Shown here: positions 1-12,330 of the stretch, in pieces | Position numbering within the stretch: position 1 is the first letter of the stretch | Layout: each line of letters begins with the position of its first letter | NCBI GenBank assembly: GCA_963920525.1 | Contig: OY986439.1 | Coordinates: forward strand, 35,567,819-35,631,818 | Direction of reading: 5' to 3' | DNA length: 64,000 nucleotides | Source of the DNA: Dichetophora obliterata | Taxonomy: Eukaryota > Arthropoda > Insecta > Diptera > Sciomyzidae | The notes under the pieces: model-generated | What the model saw: only the letters and a program-made list of their open reading frames with translations | What the model was told of the DNA's origin: nothing | The model's database searches: none | Position numbers and translations under genes: made by a program

Positions 1-440
1 TTACTAATTTTTTATTCATTATTCATTTTTTATTCATTATTCATTTGTTATTCATTATTAATTTTTTAATTCATTAATAATTTTTTATTCATTATTCATT
101 TAGTATTAATTATTAATTTGTTATTAATTTTTTATTTATGGCTTAGGACTAAAATGTATAAAAAATGAATAATGAATAACAAATAAATATTGAATAAAAA
201 ATTAATAATTAATAAAAAATTAATAATGAATAAAAAATTAATAACAAAAGAAAATTGAATAACGAACAAAAAATTAATAATGAATAAAAAAGAATTACTG
301 AAAATTCTGAAATTCCTTGTAAGTGATAATTCAAGTGATTAAAAAAATTGATTAATTATTCTGTATAACAAAAATTAATAATTATAATGAATAATTAATC
401 ATTTTTTTAAAAATGAATGTGAATTAAAAATTTTATTTAT
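1..440. repeat. AT-rich TTATTCATT / AATGAATAA palindromic repeat
   Basis: The left half (about 1-145) is made of TTATTCATT and TTATTAATT words. The right half (about 155-300) is their complement (AATGAATAA, AATTAATAA), so the block can fold back on itself. The same words occur at 20870-20960 and 22680-22770, where they form the outer ends of a foldback element. This block is therefore probably the end of another copy that runs off the left edge of the window. It has no coding potential. Confidence 0.6.
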
Positions 441-2070
441 ATCTCAATTTTAACTTCATTGAATGCATTCTTATGTCGTTATTCAGTTGAACTTAAAATT
501 CCGAATATGAATGCCGATTTTAAAGCTCTGTTCTTAAGCTAAAAGTGAAGACAATTTATTTATTAAGGGCAATTGCCCTCACAGATATAAAACAGATATA
601 AACTAAAAGGGTTAAAGGCATGGGCGTCCGCAGGGGGTAAGGGGGATAAGGGCACCCCTTTCTGGTAGTGAACATTTTTTTAATATCTTTATATTATATC
701 AAAAAGCCGTAAGCTACAATTAAAAAATTTTACAGGAGAGTCAAAAAACTTTCTACATTGTAATTGTAATTGTAAGTTGCGCTCAAACTTAAGGATTTTA
801 GAAATCTTTTAATAAAAACGTCGTTTTTAGTTGTTGGAGTGTAAAATTTAGCAGTAAGCGTGACACGATTAAGGTGCCTGAAAAACTGATTGCTATTAGA
901 GTTTTCTATAAGATACAGAATGTAGGCAGTGGATGCCTTTTGTTACTATCACGTCTTGTTTCTGAGGTACACACCGATAATCTTTTTAGAACGACCCATA
1001 TTAGTAAACACCGTCGTCATTTAGAAAATAGGTTAGTTTCACATTTTGATCTTTCAGATTAACTATTTGTAAGCGAAACCGTAGTGAGTTAAAGGTAGTC
1101 GCATCCTTGGAAAAAATTCACCAAACAAGTTTGATTCGTGTGTGGACAATAAAGTATATTCTTAAGTCTCAAGGAAAAAAGTATCTGAAAAGGTACTTCT
1201 ACTACATATAAAACTCGGCTTGAAGTGACGCAAAGTGAAAAGAAGTAATTTTTATTGGTCCTCAATTACACCTTTTAATGAAAAACCAAAAGTTCGGTCA
1301 AAAACCAAGTGGCAAAGAACTATGCGCATGTACATTGCTAAAAACTGTGATTATAGGTTTTTTACGTAATCTCAGAGCCAAAAACTCTGCATATAATATT
1401 GCATATAAAGATATGGGTCGCCAGATGTCTTAAAATATTAATTTTGTTCATCTACATTTATCTCTTTTCCCTTCAAATCTTGAAGCTATGAGTGATAAGC
1501 CAACCGGGAGAGTCGTTTTACCCGGATGTGGAAAGGTTGTGACGCCGCTGTACAAGGAGATTACTGATGGCAATTAGTGTGAGAAGAAACTTCCCAACAT
1601 AAAAGAAAACGTTAAATATTTATTTTTTGTTTGTTTTGTGTACAATATATACGTTTTAACATATGTGTTTTATTTGAATGTGTGCAAATATATCAATAAC
1701 AGCTTCTGTTGTAAGTCTTTCTCAAATTATTTATAATTAATTAAAGCAACTGGACGTTAACGTTCTAATTTTTTTTCTAATAATTGTTAGTTACCATTCT
1801 TAAAAAATAGTACGTGATAGAAAAAAAATATGTATGAGTTCTTATTAAGCGATGTGTATGAATAAATAAACAGGAAAAATTCAAGTGGGTACTTGCATTT
1901 TTTTAAAATCTCTAACGCAGTGTAATCAATCAAAAAGTCGACTTTGAATATATTGTAACTTGCGGCTTTTTTCATTTTATATGACGATATGTTCATTATA
2001 TATGTCAATATATTTTAAAGAGAAATCAAAAATACTTCATTTAAGGTATATTTATAAATATATATAAATA
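441..2070. other. No gene seen; AT-rich sequence
   Basis: Only short, stop-rich reading frames without recognisable motifs occur here. A GC-richer patch at 600-660 (CGTCCGCAGGGGGTAAGGG) and one at 1500-1560 look like decayed repeat fragments, but I cannot assign them. Confidence 0.4.
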
Positions 2071-2077
2071 TAGAGTA

Positions 2078-2405
2078 GAGTACGCTAGACTATTAACCCA
2101 GAGGTCCCTGGTTCGAATCCGGGCTCGGGCTTGGTTATTTTCACTTTCTGTGTTATATCCTACATTTAAGAATTTCCTACAACTGAGGGCTGGAAATGCT
2201 TGCCGAGGTTAAGGCTGAACACTAACCTCGGTTAAAAGCAATTCAAACTATCTTTCACTGTTGTTTCACCTTATCAATATTTCACGTATGGCTCCAATCA
2301 ATTCTTCCTCTAATATCTCCAATATCTCTTTCCCTTCAAATCAAAGACCAAACCTTGTTTGTATAAGGCGCATGTCTTGGTTCTTTGCTTTTTTTAAAAA
2401 AAATA
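2078..2405 (+). repeat. tRNA-derived SINE, copy 1
   Basis: Around 2100-2130 the sequence carries a perfect RNA polymerase III B-box (GGTTCGAATCC) in a T-arm-like context, closed by CCGGGCTCGGGC. Upstream is a poor anticodon-arm-like stretch. The body runs on for about 250 bp and ends in a T-rich then A-rich tail near 2390-2405. The last ~110 bp (CTCTTTCCCTTCAAATC, then CAAAGACCAAACCTTG and TATAAGGCGCATG) recur at 31965-32165. A tRNA-like head plus a reused 3' body is the structure of a SINE. The acceptor stem does not pair, so this is not a functional tRNA gene. Confidence 0.7.
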
Positions 2406-3350
2406 TAGTTTGATGTGCCCGTCGCAGTGATAAGTTACTATTCCATTTCATTTACCCTTGTTTCACAGGCACTTTTCACTAGGTATTCTTACACTCAAAA
2501 AATGTTGTGTGTAAGTATTACTAAAAATTGCGTCCATTTTACAAATTTTATTCGTAATTTTCAGTCACGAATAGGATTCGTAGATTGGACGTAGTTTATT
2601 ACAAATATTTTATTCTTATTGGTACAAAAACAAATGTATATTGTATGAATACATTTGTTACATTTACTAATAACGAAAACAAAACATTCTATGTGAGCTG
2701 GAGTTCGAACCACGGTTTTAGCTTACAGGCCACGTACTCTTTCAGTAGACTACGGCCGCCTTGTAATCATACATTTCCTTATATTTTGGTAATTGTTCAA
2801 CAAAACAGGCTGAAAGATTTCGGTTGTAAATATTTTAATCTCAACTAATACTAAATAGTACGAAGCCATTAGTAAATACTACGAATGTAATGAAGGAAAG
2901 TACGAAGTTATTTGTACGAGAAATTGAGGAATGATAAGAAATGATACCCCTATTATTCGAAGAACTTTCATTGAAGAAGAAAACAAAGTTAAATAAATTT
3001 AAAAACTAAATGTTTTCCCAAGAGTCGGCTTAAAAAATCGTTTTTCTGTCATAAAGATGATACAATTTAGATAACTTTTTGTAAACTTAATAAAATTTCT
3101 AACAAATCCTTGCATCATTTTAATTTGAGAAAATTGTAGCAAGGGCAAAGCTTCTAATTCAAAAGCGAAAAAAATTATGGAATTCTGAATAACGTAGGCT
3201 AATTTTGATCAACCACTTATTTTTTCTTGTTAAGAAAACGCTTTTATATTAGCATATTTTATGGTCAAAAATTTTTTTATGACTAAAATTTAAATAGGAA
3301 ACTCGATTTGAAACATTTATTTTATACTTCTTCAAATTCACGTTTTTTAA
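2406..3350. other. No gene seen; degenerate tRNA-like motif on the minus strand
   Basis: The only structure I notice is around 2695-2765. Read on the minus strand it contains GTGGTTCGAACTCCAGC, which resembles a B-box. It is too degenerate to call a tRNA. The rest is AT-rich without reading frames of interest. Confidence 0.35.
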
Positions 3351-5054
3351 AAGGCGTCCACCGATTTTGAGAATTTTTTGGATTTTTCCGCGTCACGTGC
3401 TTATATTACATCTAGGATTCAGAATTTTAATCCTGACTGCCCAATTGAGCTTCATACTGATGCCAGCGCAATCGGTTATGGTGCCATTTTAATGCAAAAA
3501 ACGAATGGTAAACCTTGTGTTATTGCTTATTATAGCAGGCGCACAACCAGTGCTGAATCTAAATACCACTCATATGAGTTAGAAACTCTGGCGGTTGTAT
3601 TTATTATTTTCACGGGCAAAAGTTTGTAGTTGTGACTGATTGTATTCGTTACAATCATCACGTAAAAAGCTTGATCTGACTCCTAGAGTGCATAGGTGGT
3701 GGGCTTTCTTGCAAGCTTTCGATTTCGATATTATTCATATAATTAGAAATCCATTGCCTTCTCCTTCAACAAAAATAATTGAAAAGGTAGAGACTAAGCG
3801 AGTTGATGTTTTTGAATTGCCAGATAATTGGTTAGTTGCTGAGCAACAACGTGATGGCGAAATTTCAAAATTGATGCTCGATCTTAATGACAATAACCTT
3901 AATGAAGATGTTGCAAGGACCTATGAAATCAGATCGGGTGTATTATATCGCAAAATTCAACGCAATGGTAGGACACGATGTTTACCAATTGTACCTAGGG
4001 CGCTCAGGTGGTCAATCATTAATAATACTCACGAAGCTTTGATGCATTTAGGTTGGGAGAAGACCTTAGAGAAGGTTTATGAATCTTATTGGTTTGAGAA
4101 TATGGCAAAGTATGTAAGAAAGTTTGTGGACAACTGTATCACGTGCAAGGTTTATAAGTCTCATTCTGGTAAAATTCAAGCTGAATTACACCCAATACCA
4201 AAAATAGCGGTTCCTTTTCACACTGTACATATTGACGCATCCGGCAAACTTAGTGGCAAAAATGATAGGAAGGAGTACGTTTTTGTTTTAATAGATGCAT
4301 TCACAAAATACGTGCTATTATTTCATTCACTAAACATTGATTCAGTTAACAGTATTGGGGCTATAAAACATTGCAATTCTCTCTTTGGGGCTCCAACTCG
4401 AATTATTGCTGATCAGGGTCGATGTTTTACGAGCCTAGTACTCAAGCAATATTGCGAAACTCACAAAATTGATTTACATTTGATTGCAACTGGTAGTTCA
4501 CGTGCTAATGGCCAAGTTGAGCGGGTGATGAGTACGCTAAAAAATATGCTCACTGCAGTAGAGACTAGTAATCGTTCGTGGCAAGATGCTCTTCTTGATA
4601 TCCAATTGGCAATAAATTGTACTCAAAATCGAGTTACAAAATCAAGTCCACTAGAATTATTAATAGGTAAGGTGGCAAGACCTGTAGACTTGATGTTCTC
4701 GGATGCTAATGAACCAATGGTTAATCTAGATGAGGTTCGAAATATTGCTGTTAATAATATGAAAAAAATGCAGATTATAACAAAGTTAGGTTTGATAGTA
4801 CTAAAGCGAGACTTGTTAAGTTCAATTTAGGAGATTTTGTACTATTACAAAATGTCGAGCGAAATCAAACAAAGCTCGACTTAAAATATAAAGGTCCCTT
4901 TAAGGTAGTTGAAGTACTGGACGGTGATCGGTATGTTTTGAAAGCTCTTAATTGTAAGCGTACATATAAGTACTCTCACGATCGTCTTAGAAAAATGCCT
5001 GAAGGTCATGTCCCCAATGAAGATGAGGACAGTGTAGAAAATACAGTTGAGTAA
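3351..5054 (+). pseudogene. Ty3/gypsy retrotransposon pol fragment (RNase H, integrase), broken
   Basis: This is the 3' part of a Ty3/gypsy LTR-retrotransposon polyprotein. Residues near 3430-3500 read IELHTDASAIGYGAILMQ, the RNase H start, with a downstream catalytic glutamate region. The integrase follows from about 4020: an HHCC zinc domain (H..H, then CITCK), then the catalytic core with Asp in HIDASG (about 4225), Asp in ADQGRCF (about 4410) and Glu in GQVERVM (about 4515). The C-terminal integrase tail continues in another frame to 5054. Frame breaks lie near 3615-3655 and 4785. Reverse transcriptase, protease and gag are missing upstream, so the copy is 5'-truncated. The core resembles the mdg3/blastopia-like lineage, but that is recollection, not a search. 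No envelope gene is seen. Confidence 0.9.
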
Positions 5055-5787
5055 AAAAAATGATCGTTTGAAATTTTGTTAAAGTAAACCCTTGTAAAAA
5101 GTACTCAAAAAAAAATCGATGGATGGAAGCGGTTGAATGTATTAGTTATCGGATAGAGGTGGCAAAAGTAATATTTAAGGAAGAGTAAATGAAAGAATAT
5201 TATTGGATGGAAGTGATAGTTCTTTTTAATTGTAATCGGATAGAGATTACATGGCTAAGTGTATAACCTTGACTTTGTTGAATGAAGAGACTGGTATTCG
5301 GTTAATTTATTTCCTTGTATTAGATTTAAGACTTTGTTTTATTAATGTTTATTGAATTTTGAACGAATAAAACAGTATGTTGTTAAAACTATTCGCTTAT
5401 TCCTTGTTTTGTAAGGACTGGCCGAGTGTATGAATATGATATTGAGTGAAATTTTATTTATTTGTTTTAGATGAATCACACGAGGACGTGTGCAACGGCA
5501 GAATGGCCGTGTCGCAGCGAGACACTGTGTAGCAAACGATATCCAATATACTCAGTTAACATCAAGTTAAGTAGTTTGGGTGAAACTGTTCAGCAAGTAT
5601 TGAATAGAAAATTTAAGAACGTCATGAATTTAAATTTAGATGAGAAATAAGCTTTGAATCTATCGTCACGTTTTCGCTGCATAATTATTTAAAAAAAAAT
5701 AAAAGAATAGAAAAATACATTAAATTTGATTAAATGATGAATGAACCAAATACTCCGGCTTCAATTCCTGTTATTCTGACTTATATA
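5055..5787 (+). other. 3' untranslated part of the gypsy element and possible LTR remnant
   Basis: After the pol stop come purine-rich repeats built on GGATGGAAG and ATCGGATAGAG. At about 5470-5530 there is a GC-richer block (CACACGAGGACGTGTG, then GGCAGAATGGCCGTG and AGACACTGTGTAGC). Blocks of this style lie near the 3' LTR in insect gypsy elements. No second LTR copy exists in the window, so the LTR edges cannot be set. Confidence 0.4.
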
Positions 5788-5842
5788 TGTATTTCCGATA
5801 CGGTAATACTTTTACTAAAAACAAAAAATTTTACCAATATTA

Positions 5843-6227
5843 AGGGCTCTCATCTAAGCATGTAAACTTGTAAACATGTATAGCATTTAAACTTGTGATG
5901 AGCGATAAAGTGTAAAAAGCGTAAATGTCGACAAAATGGCGGCTGCGGCTGCGACAACATTATGACTTTTTTAAATTTTAAACCTTTTAAAAACCTTCAT
6001 TAACATAGAAAAATAAATAAAACGTGTTAATATTTACTTCAACTAACTTAAATTTGTAATGATTAGCTCCAAAGACAACCCTCATTCACACACGTAGATT
6101 TACATGATAGTTTACACTACAAAATAGGCTCGGAAAAGCTGTAAACTCACGCCCATACAAATTTTGACAGATAGTTTACAAGGTTTACAATGTTTACGGG
6201 TCAGTTACATGCTTAGATGAGAAGCCT
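5843..6227. mobile_element. PIF/Harbinger-like MITE nested in copy A
   Basis: The 385 bp unit has terminal inverted repeats AGGGCTCTCATCTAAGCA and (right end, reversed) AGGCTTCTCATCTAAGCA. It is flanked on both sides by TATTA. Copy B, at about 61683-61695 on the opposite strand, shows the uninterrupted site with a single TATTA, so the insertion and its edges are directly visible. The TSD can be read as TATTA (5 bp) or as TTA plus chance matches; a TTA target suits PIF/Harbinger. It is non-autonomous, with no coding content. Confidence 0.85.
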
Positions 6228-6274
6228 TATTATATATACTCTTTAATTCATATGTATAAACTGTTTTCTAAAAT

Positions 6275-6840
6275 AGTTCGATGTCATATGCTGACTGTAG
6301 CTACAAATAAACATCTACAAAAAATTAAAGCTTACTGTACAACAATAACTACTTAGCAAATTTACAACAACAACGCAAAAAGAATGACAAGATCCCAGCG
6401 GTTGCGCAGCTTTAGAGGGGATGAACCGAATCGGCGGCGTAAAATATACATCACTTTGCATGCTATATTTTCTGTTTGCCTGCGGGCAAGATCTCAAGTG
6501 GAGGGAGGCATTAAAAGAGACTTCAGAGCTAACTGCTGAAATAAAATTAAATTTAAATTTTTCATATTTGTATTTTGTTTAACTGTCGTGAAGTCTCTTT
6601 TAATGCCTCCACTTTAGATCTTGCTAACAGACAAACAGGCAAAATAGCAAGCAAAGTGCTATTTATTTTTCGCCGCCAATTCGGTTCATCCCCTCTAACG
6701 CTGCGCAATCGCTGTGATCATGTCATTCTCTCTGCGTTTTTGTTGTAGATTTGCTTGGTAATTGTTGTTGTGCAGTTAGCTTTAATTTTTTTGTAGATGC
6801 TTTTTGTAGCTATAGTCGGCATATGACAATCGAAGTATTT
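6275..6840. repeat. ~570 bp palindrome inside copy A
   Basis: The left arm starts with CATATGCTGACTGTAGC and the right arm is its complement ending in GTCGGCATATGAC, with the centre near 6550. Both arms carry the landmark AGAGGGGATGAACCGA. The same palindrome is present at 61080-61640 in copy B. Related half-units lie at 7415-7640, 54620-54880 and 62520-62640. Confidence 0.8.
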
Positions 6841-6960
6841 TTATAACACTTTATATATATGTACGTAAAAACACTTACACAAAAAACCTGCAAAATAATT
6901 TTATATTTACAGTTGTAATTGAATAACTGTAGTCTGCTTATCACAAGCGTTCTATTTCTT

Positions 6961-7101
6961 ACCGCCTAATGTTGTAAATCGAAAACGGAAACAAACGACA
7001 AGTAAGACACGAGAAGCAACACTTTTTCTATACGAAATTCTATTGCTTCTCGTGTCTTGCTTGTCGTTGGTTTGTGTTTTAAATTTACAACACTAGGCGG
7101 T
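6961..7101. mobile_element. Hairpin MITE (CCGCCTA ends)
   Basis: This 141 bp element is almost entirely inverted repeat. ACCGCCTAATGTTGTAAAT at the left pairs with ATTTACAACACTAGGCGGT at the right, followed inward by AAGACACGAGAAGCAA against TTGCTTCTCGTGTCTT. A second copy is at 59067-59205 within copy B. A relative sharing only the inner part, with different ends, is at 50587-50710. Confidence 0.75.
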
Positions 7102-8160
7102 CAAGCTATCTACGTACATTTGTTATATTAAATTATATATAATTTATATACTATATCTATTTCTTGTATATTCTTATTTTAATGCACAACACAATCTATA
7201 CATAGCGTGCATGTATATTGTGTTATTATATAAAAAGATATAAATAAGATTTCAATTTTTAAATTAATTCAATAATGAAATTATTTAAATAAATGATATG
7301 AATTATATGTTTATATTTTTGATATGGTAGTAGATTTAGTTAAAAGTAAACAGTTTTAGCCATTTATACAAAATTTCAAAAATTGATTTAAACTCTTATC
7401 TAAAATAAATCAGTTTTCATATGAAGACTGTAGCTAAAAAAGTCTAAAAAAATTCTAGCTAACTGTACAACAACAATTATATGGCAAATCTACAACAACA
7501 ACGCAGTGGGAATGGAAAGGTTCACAGCGGTTGCGCATTTTGCTTGCTATGTTCTCTGTTTATTCCTGATAGCAAAATCTCAAGTAGTGAAATGGCAAAA
7601 TTAGACAAGGTAGTATTAGGGCGGAGAGCCGGTGACCAAAACTGTCAAAACCAAGTTGATATTTCATACAAAATCTGCAACCAATGAGAATGCTATATGA
7701 AAGCAAAAATTGGCCAAAATACCAAAATGGCTGAGTTTGACAGTTATGGTCACAAAGAAAGAGAACATATTCAGCCCTAACACTACCTTGTCTAGTTGTA
7801 CTATGAGTGGTGGCATCAAAAGTTACTTCACGGCCAGTCAAACAAAAACCAAATATCAAAAATTTTAAATGTATTTTATTTTAACCTAAAGCAGCTCTAC
7901 ATATACATATACAAAAAACAGTATCATTCAATGTTTCGCAGCGGAGCAAAGAAGGAGCAGAGGAACTTATTGATAGTTGCTTGCTACATTTGCTGAGCGC
8001 CTTGTAGTCAAGATCCAAAAGCGTCATTTAAAAACCTACTCGCTGTCTGTATTGATGACGAGAGCTACTCGCAAAATGACGATGACGATGACGCAAACCA
8101 AAGATTTACCTTCTACCAAAATCGTTTAACGCGCCTAAAGAAGTTTTCACTTCAAAAATA

Positions 8161-10562
8161 TTGGGAAATTTTTGTATTCTTATTTGAAAAGAGGAAAACT
8201 TGGAGGCTAAAAAGTAATTAATGCGATTTTATTTAAGGATAAAGGAGACCTCACATTATTTAATTTACTAAATTACTAAGAATATTTGTTGAGAAAAAAT
8301 TTTTGAAATTATATGAAAAAAAAATAAAATTTGAAAATGTTTTGGTCATGATACGAGAAAGATTTTTACCCCATATCTAAAATATATATCATTTTCTTAC
8401 GTGTGTCAACCAGCGTATCATGATAACAAAATTAGTACCAAAAATCTCAGAAAATAGAATTATATAGGTTACATTTTCTTTATGTGCATTCTAGACTCCT
8501 TTATGCCTTTGGCCCTCGCCCTAGAACAAATCCTGTGGACGCCCTTGGTCAAAGGCTGTATTTATTGCGATTCTTTTACTGTGTTTTGCTTTCAAGGACC
8601 ACGCACAAAATGTCTAAAGACTGGCTTTTGGGGTAATCGTTTGAATTTTTTAAATATTATGATATTGTAGATATTGAATAGGAAATCAAGTATCCATCTT
8701 ACTGATCTGGTACTTCTTTAGAACCAGGCAGGTGCAATCATTGGTATAGTTGTCTTCAAAAATTATGATGATCAGAACGTAACAGTCAACGGTAGCCGGT
8801 ACTGAAAAATAATTTACAATCTTTGTTTCAATTCCAAAATTCTGGATTAATTGTTCATAGCAAACACTATATTTTTTTTATGATTTCCGACTTTAACTTC
8901 TCCTTCAAACTCAAAGTTCAGAGGCCCTGCGGTTTGTTGAATTGAAATTGACTGATTAGAATTAAACCTTCTCGAGCCTATAATTTACCTAAATTTAGAC
9001 ATTAAAAGCACTATCAAAGCTTTTTAAGCTACGAACTACCAAAACAATTTATAAGAATTTCTGCACGAATCACTGGTTTTTTACGCTTCAAGAGCGTTTG
9101 AATAGTTATTACAACTATGTATATTGCTGTTGCTATTAGATTAGGTAGTAAAAATGAGAATAGCAAAAACAACAACATAAATTCACGTACAAACATCTGC
9201 AGCCAGTTAGGAAGAACGGACAAACAGGCACGGACTCAAAAGGCATATGAACAAATAAATAGATAGATAGACAAACATAGCCATAAAAAAAAAACAACAG
9301 CAATTCTAACAGACGAACAGATGAATGTACGATTAAGCGAATGCATGAATGTGTGATGGAGGAGTTACATGTTGATGGTTGAAAGGATGCTGCCGAGTGC
9401 GCATCACTGACTAACGAAGAGCAGATGTATAGACGGATGGATAGGCAGGCGGATATTAGACCGGCTCGGCTGGTCGGTTGGTCACGTCAATTTAATGCAG
9501 CTAACCGCGGCTACACCAACTCGATGCTGGCTGCAATTATTGCTACTAAAGCTGAAAATTAAGCGATTGAAGTGTGCAATCGAAGGGAATGACTGTGAGA
9601 CTGACACAATAACTGACGGAATGACCATCTTAATGGTTACAGCTGTGACGTTTATGCTTTAGCAAACAATTTCTGCTACTTGTTGTTGCTGCTGATGTTG
9701 CTGCTGTTACTGTTTATGTTGCCATAAATAGCCGTAACTGTAATTGCAGCAATTATCAAAGACATTCAGCATATGTTCAAGCAATACTAGAAGCAGACAC
9801 AAGAGCCATCATGACATGCTATCACTTTGATGTATTTCGATTTAATGTAGTATATTTATTTTATTAAAAAAAATTAAAAAAAATAAATATAAAAACAGAA
9901 CAGAAATAGATAAAAATATTAGATAAAGTATCTAAAAGCAAGCTGATGAACGCAATATACAGAAAATATCACAAAAAACTAAATTTAATATTGTTATAAG
10001 GCGCATTTCATATACGTATATAAAATCACAGAAGATTTGTTGATATCTCCTAAAGGACTGGCTGTAGGGTATCATAATGTTCTACTTAAATGAACACTTA
10101 ACTGAAAGAGAACTAATCCGCTCAACTTGACTTGATATTTTACTAACGGTATTTTTGACAGTAGAAAAGCAATAATCGCCCTGTTTCATACAGTCAGAGA
10201 CTAAAGTTTAATACAGCCTGCAGATTTGTAGTCTAAAAAAAAGTAGACATTTCATGGAAATTGTGAGTGTGCAGTTTTATTTCAATTTATGAATGAATAG
10301 CTAAAACCCGGCGCGTTGCTGCCACTCTTCCTTGTCAAACGCCCATAAAATGCTATCAGTTATAGAGCATGTCTAAATTGAGGTCGAATACTGAATTCCA
10401 AGAATGTGCGACCTATATATAAATTTTGACGGCCGTGGGGGTATTTTAATTTAAGTCCAGTCGAAGATATTTCCTTACTAGTTTTTTCCATAATGGATTC
10501 TTCTAGATAACGCCAGTAACGGATATGCTAGTATTGAATAAAAAATTTTGTTTTATTTAAGT
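8161..10562. other. Probable single-copy non-coding DNA
   Basis: No gene or repeat structure that I can support. Features seen are ATAGATAGATAGAC-type tetranucleotide runs near 9260, a GTTGCTGCTG-rich stretch at 9670-9725 and A-rich tracts at 9860-9900. This composition is typical of fly intergenic or intronic DNA. Confidence 0.45.
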
Positions 10563-10570
10563 ACTCACAT

Positions 10571-10871
10571 TAGGGCGGGTCAAATTCTGGCTCAGCGAAA
10601 TTCGTAAAATACATGTAATTTCAAGACTTTTTCTCCACTACAGCGTATACAAATTCTGAAAAAAAGCTGTGCGGACTTTCGTAAATAGATTCATACACAT
10701 ACATTCATATTTTATAATTGAGAACAAAATCTATTTACGAAAGTCCGCACAGCTTTTTTTCAGAATTTGTATATGCTGTAGTGGAGAAAAAGTCTTGAAA
10801 TTACATGTATTTTACGAATTTCGCTGAGCCAGACCACCAAAAAATTCGTCGATACAAATTGACCCGCCCTA
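10571..10871. mobile_element. hAT-like foldback MITE (TAGGGCGGGTC ends), full length
   Basis: The 301 bp element has terminal repeats TAGGGCGGGTCAAATT and AATTGACCCGCCCTA. It is flanked by an exact 8 bp duplication ACTCACAT (10563-10570 and 10872-10879). Its two ~120 bp arms are near-perfect inverted repeats (for example AGTCCGCACAGCTTTTTTT against its complement) around a short AT-rich loop. The 8 bp TSD and YARGG-type end suggest hAT. A second copy with most of one arm deleted is at 61815-62024. Confidence 0.9.
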
Positions 10872-10910
10872 ACTCACATTCTCTCATTTTTGCTTTCAAC
10901 ACCTTTGAAC

Positions 10911-12330
10911 CAGTGTGACCAGAGTGGAATATTATATTCCACTTTGGCATATTTTAGCTTCGGGAAGCATATTTTTTTTTATAAAAATATGCAGCATAAA
11001 AAATGGAATATTTTTCGTATGATTATATTTTTCAAAATTCACAAAAATTGCAATAAAAAATGTCTATTTGGTTTCTAAATGGGTTATTTTGGCTATCGAC
11101 ATTTTTTTTTTGTTTATCTCTGAACCGCATTGTAAAACGCAATATAAGGAATTCATTTTTTGGTTAACTTCTTCGTTGTTAATTTTATTGCAATTCATGT
11201 AATAACTTCACGCAGCTAAATAAGTTAAGTAAATGTGCTTATATGTTTGTATGGTTAGATTTTTTTATGGATTATGTTACAGCAGTAAGTAATTTACTTA
11301 AGAAAACATTAGGGGTATTCACGATGTGTTGTATTTTCCCTTGTATTGTGTATTTTTGATAAATTTGATATTTGTAGTAAATATTTTACTATAACAAAAA
11401 CAAAATTCAGTTCCAAAATACAACCCTGTGGAAATTATATAATTTGTGTATTGGATCAGCTGATTGTACAAGCATTTCTACTCAGCATGGAGCAAGCTAA
11501 AGGCTACGCTGTGAGTTTATTTAATAAAAATTAATATAATTGATTTTAAAAATACAATATATACTTTACTGAAGGTTCGATCACAATAAGTTGTAAGTAT
11601 TGTACATTTTGCAAAAATTTATCACAAATGCACCACATCGTGAATACCACTTTTATTGCTAACAATAGCTATTTCTTTTAGCTATTTTAAAATGTGGATT
11701 CAAAACAATAAAGCAGAAAAAAGTTATTGATCAAAGTTCGGAATCTGAAGATTTATCAAAATTTGTGCTTTTCTCGCTAAGCTTACCATTTAGCAATGCT
11801 GAGGTTGAGAACATTTTTAGTTATATGAATCTTTCATATTTAAACGAAAATTCGAAATAGAATGCAAGAAAAACTCTTAAATAAATTGTTGAATGTAAAA
11901 ACATGGCTGCATGCTCAAAAAAAGTGTTGTAATGCCTATCAAATACCAAATAGCTTAATAAAAAAATAATAAGAAATGCGAATTTCTATGATAATAATTC
12001 AAGCAACAATTTAAGAATTGACCTCGAAGATGTGCCTGAATTTTAGTTTTGTATATTGTATATCGTTACTTAAAATTCAAAAAACCATAACAATGTTTAT
12101 AATTTTTTATAGGAGAAGAAAATAAATTTAAGTGCGATAGTAATCAAATAAATAAATGTTTTTAAACTTGTTTCTGTGTTTTTTTATATGCATATTTAGA
12201 TTTATTTAGATATATATCTTTGAAATTGAAAGTGGAATATTTTTGTGGAATATAAAAATTGAAAGTGGAATATTTAGCATATTTTTTTTTAACAAATAGC
12301 ATATTTTTCAAAAATCTTCTGGCCACAATG
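10911..12330 (+). mobile_element. Decayed hAT transposon
   Basis: Imperfect terminal repeats CAGTGTGACCAGA and (right end, reversed) CATTGTGGCCAGA bound a 1.42 kb unit. Flanks CTTTGAAC (10903-10910) and CTCTGAAC (12331-12338) look like a diverged 8 bp TSD. Subterminal GTGGAATATT and TAGCATATTTT words are repeated at both ends. The interior encodes a relic of the hAT C-terminal dimerisation domain (separate entry), which supports the superfamily call. It lies only 40 bp from the neighbouring hAT-like MITE. Confidence 0.8.
11700..11965 (+). pseudogene. hAT transposase C-terminal (dimerisation) domain relic
   Basis: One frame reads LSLPFSNAEVENIFSYMN at about 11778-11830. This matches the strongly conserved 'LPFSNAEVERIFS' segment of hAT transposase dimerisation domains. 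A neighbouring frame continues with IRNRMQEKLLNKLLNVKTW and then a basic tail. The frame shift and stop codons between these pieces show it is dead. The catalytic core upstream is absent, so the element is an internally deleted, non-autonomous derivative. Confidence 0.8.

Larger units (their letters stand above)
5788..8160 (+). repeat. Composite palindromic repeat, copy A
   Basis: The whole block recurs in inverted orientation at 54085-61735 (copy B), with high similarity over its entire length apart from inserted elements. Shared landmarks are TATTTCCGATACGG at the left end, a 570 bp palindrome (6275-6840), a hairpin (6961-7101), the block with CAGTCAAACAAAAACC (about 7835), and the right end containing AAAGATTTACCTTC (about 8105). 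A third partial copy is at 62075-62645 and a ~95 bp fragment is at 51957-52060. I see no transposase, so the family is unclassified, possibly foldback-like. The small reading frames inside have no recognisable motifs. Confidence 0.75.

Noticed and set aside
2100..2137. Functional tRNA gene (Asn-like)
   Set aside because: The B-box is perfect, but the acceptor and anticodon stems do not pair properly and the sequence runs on as a dispersed SINE.
7560..7859. Small overlapping frames inside the composite repeat
   Set aside because: Copies A and B differ by frame-breaking changes throughout, so no protein is being maintained.
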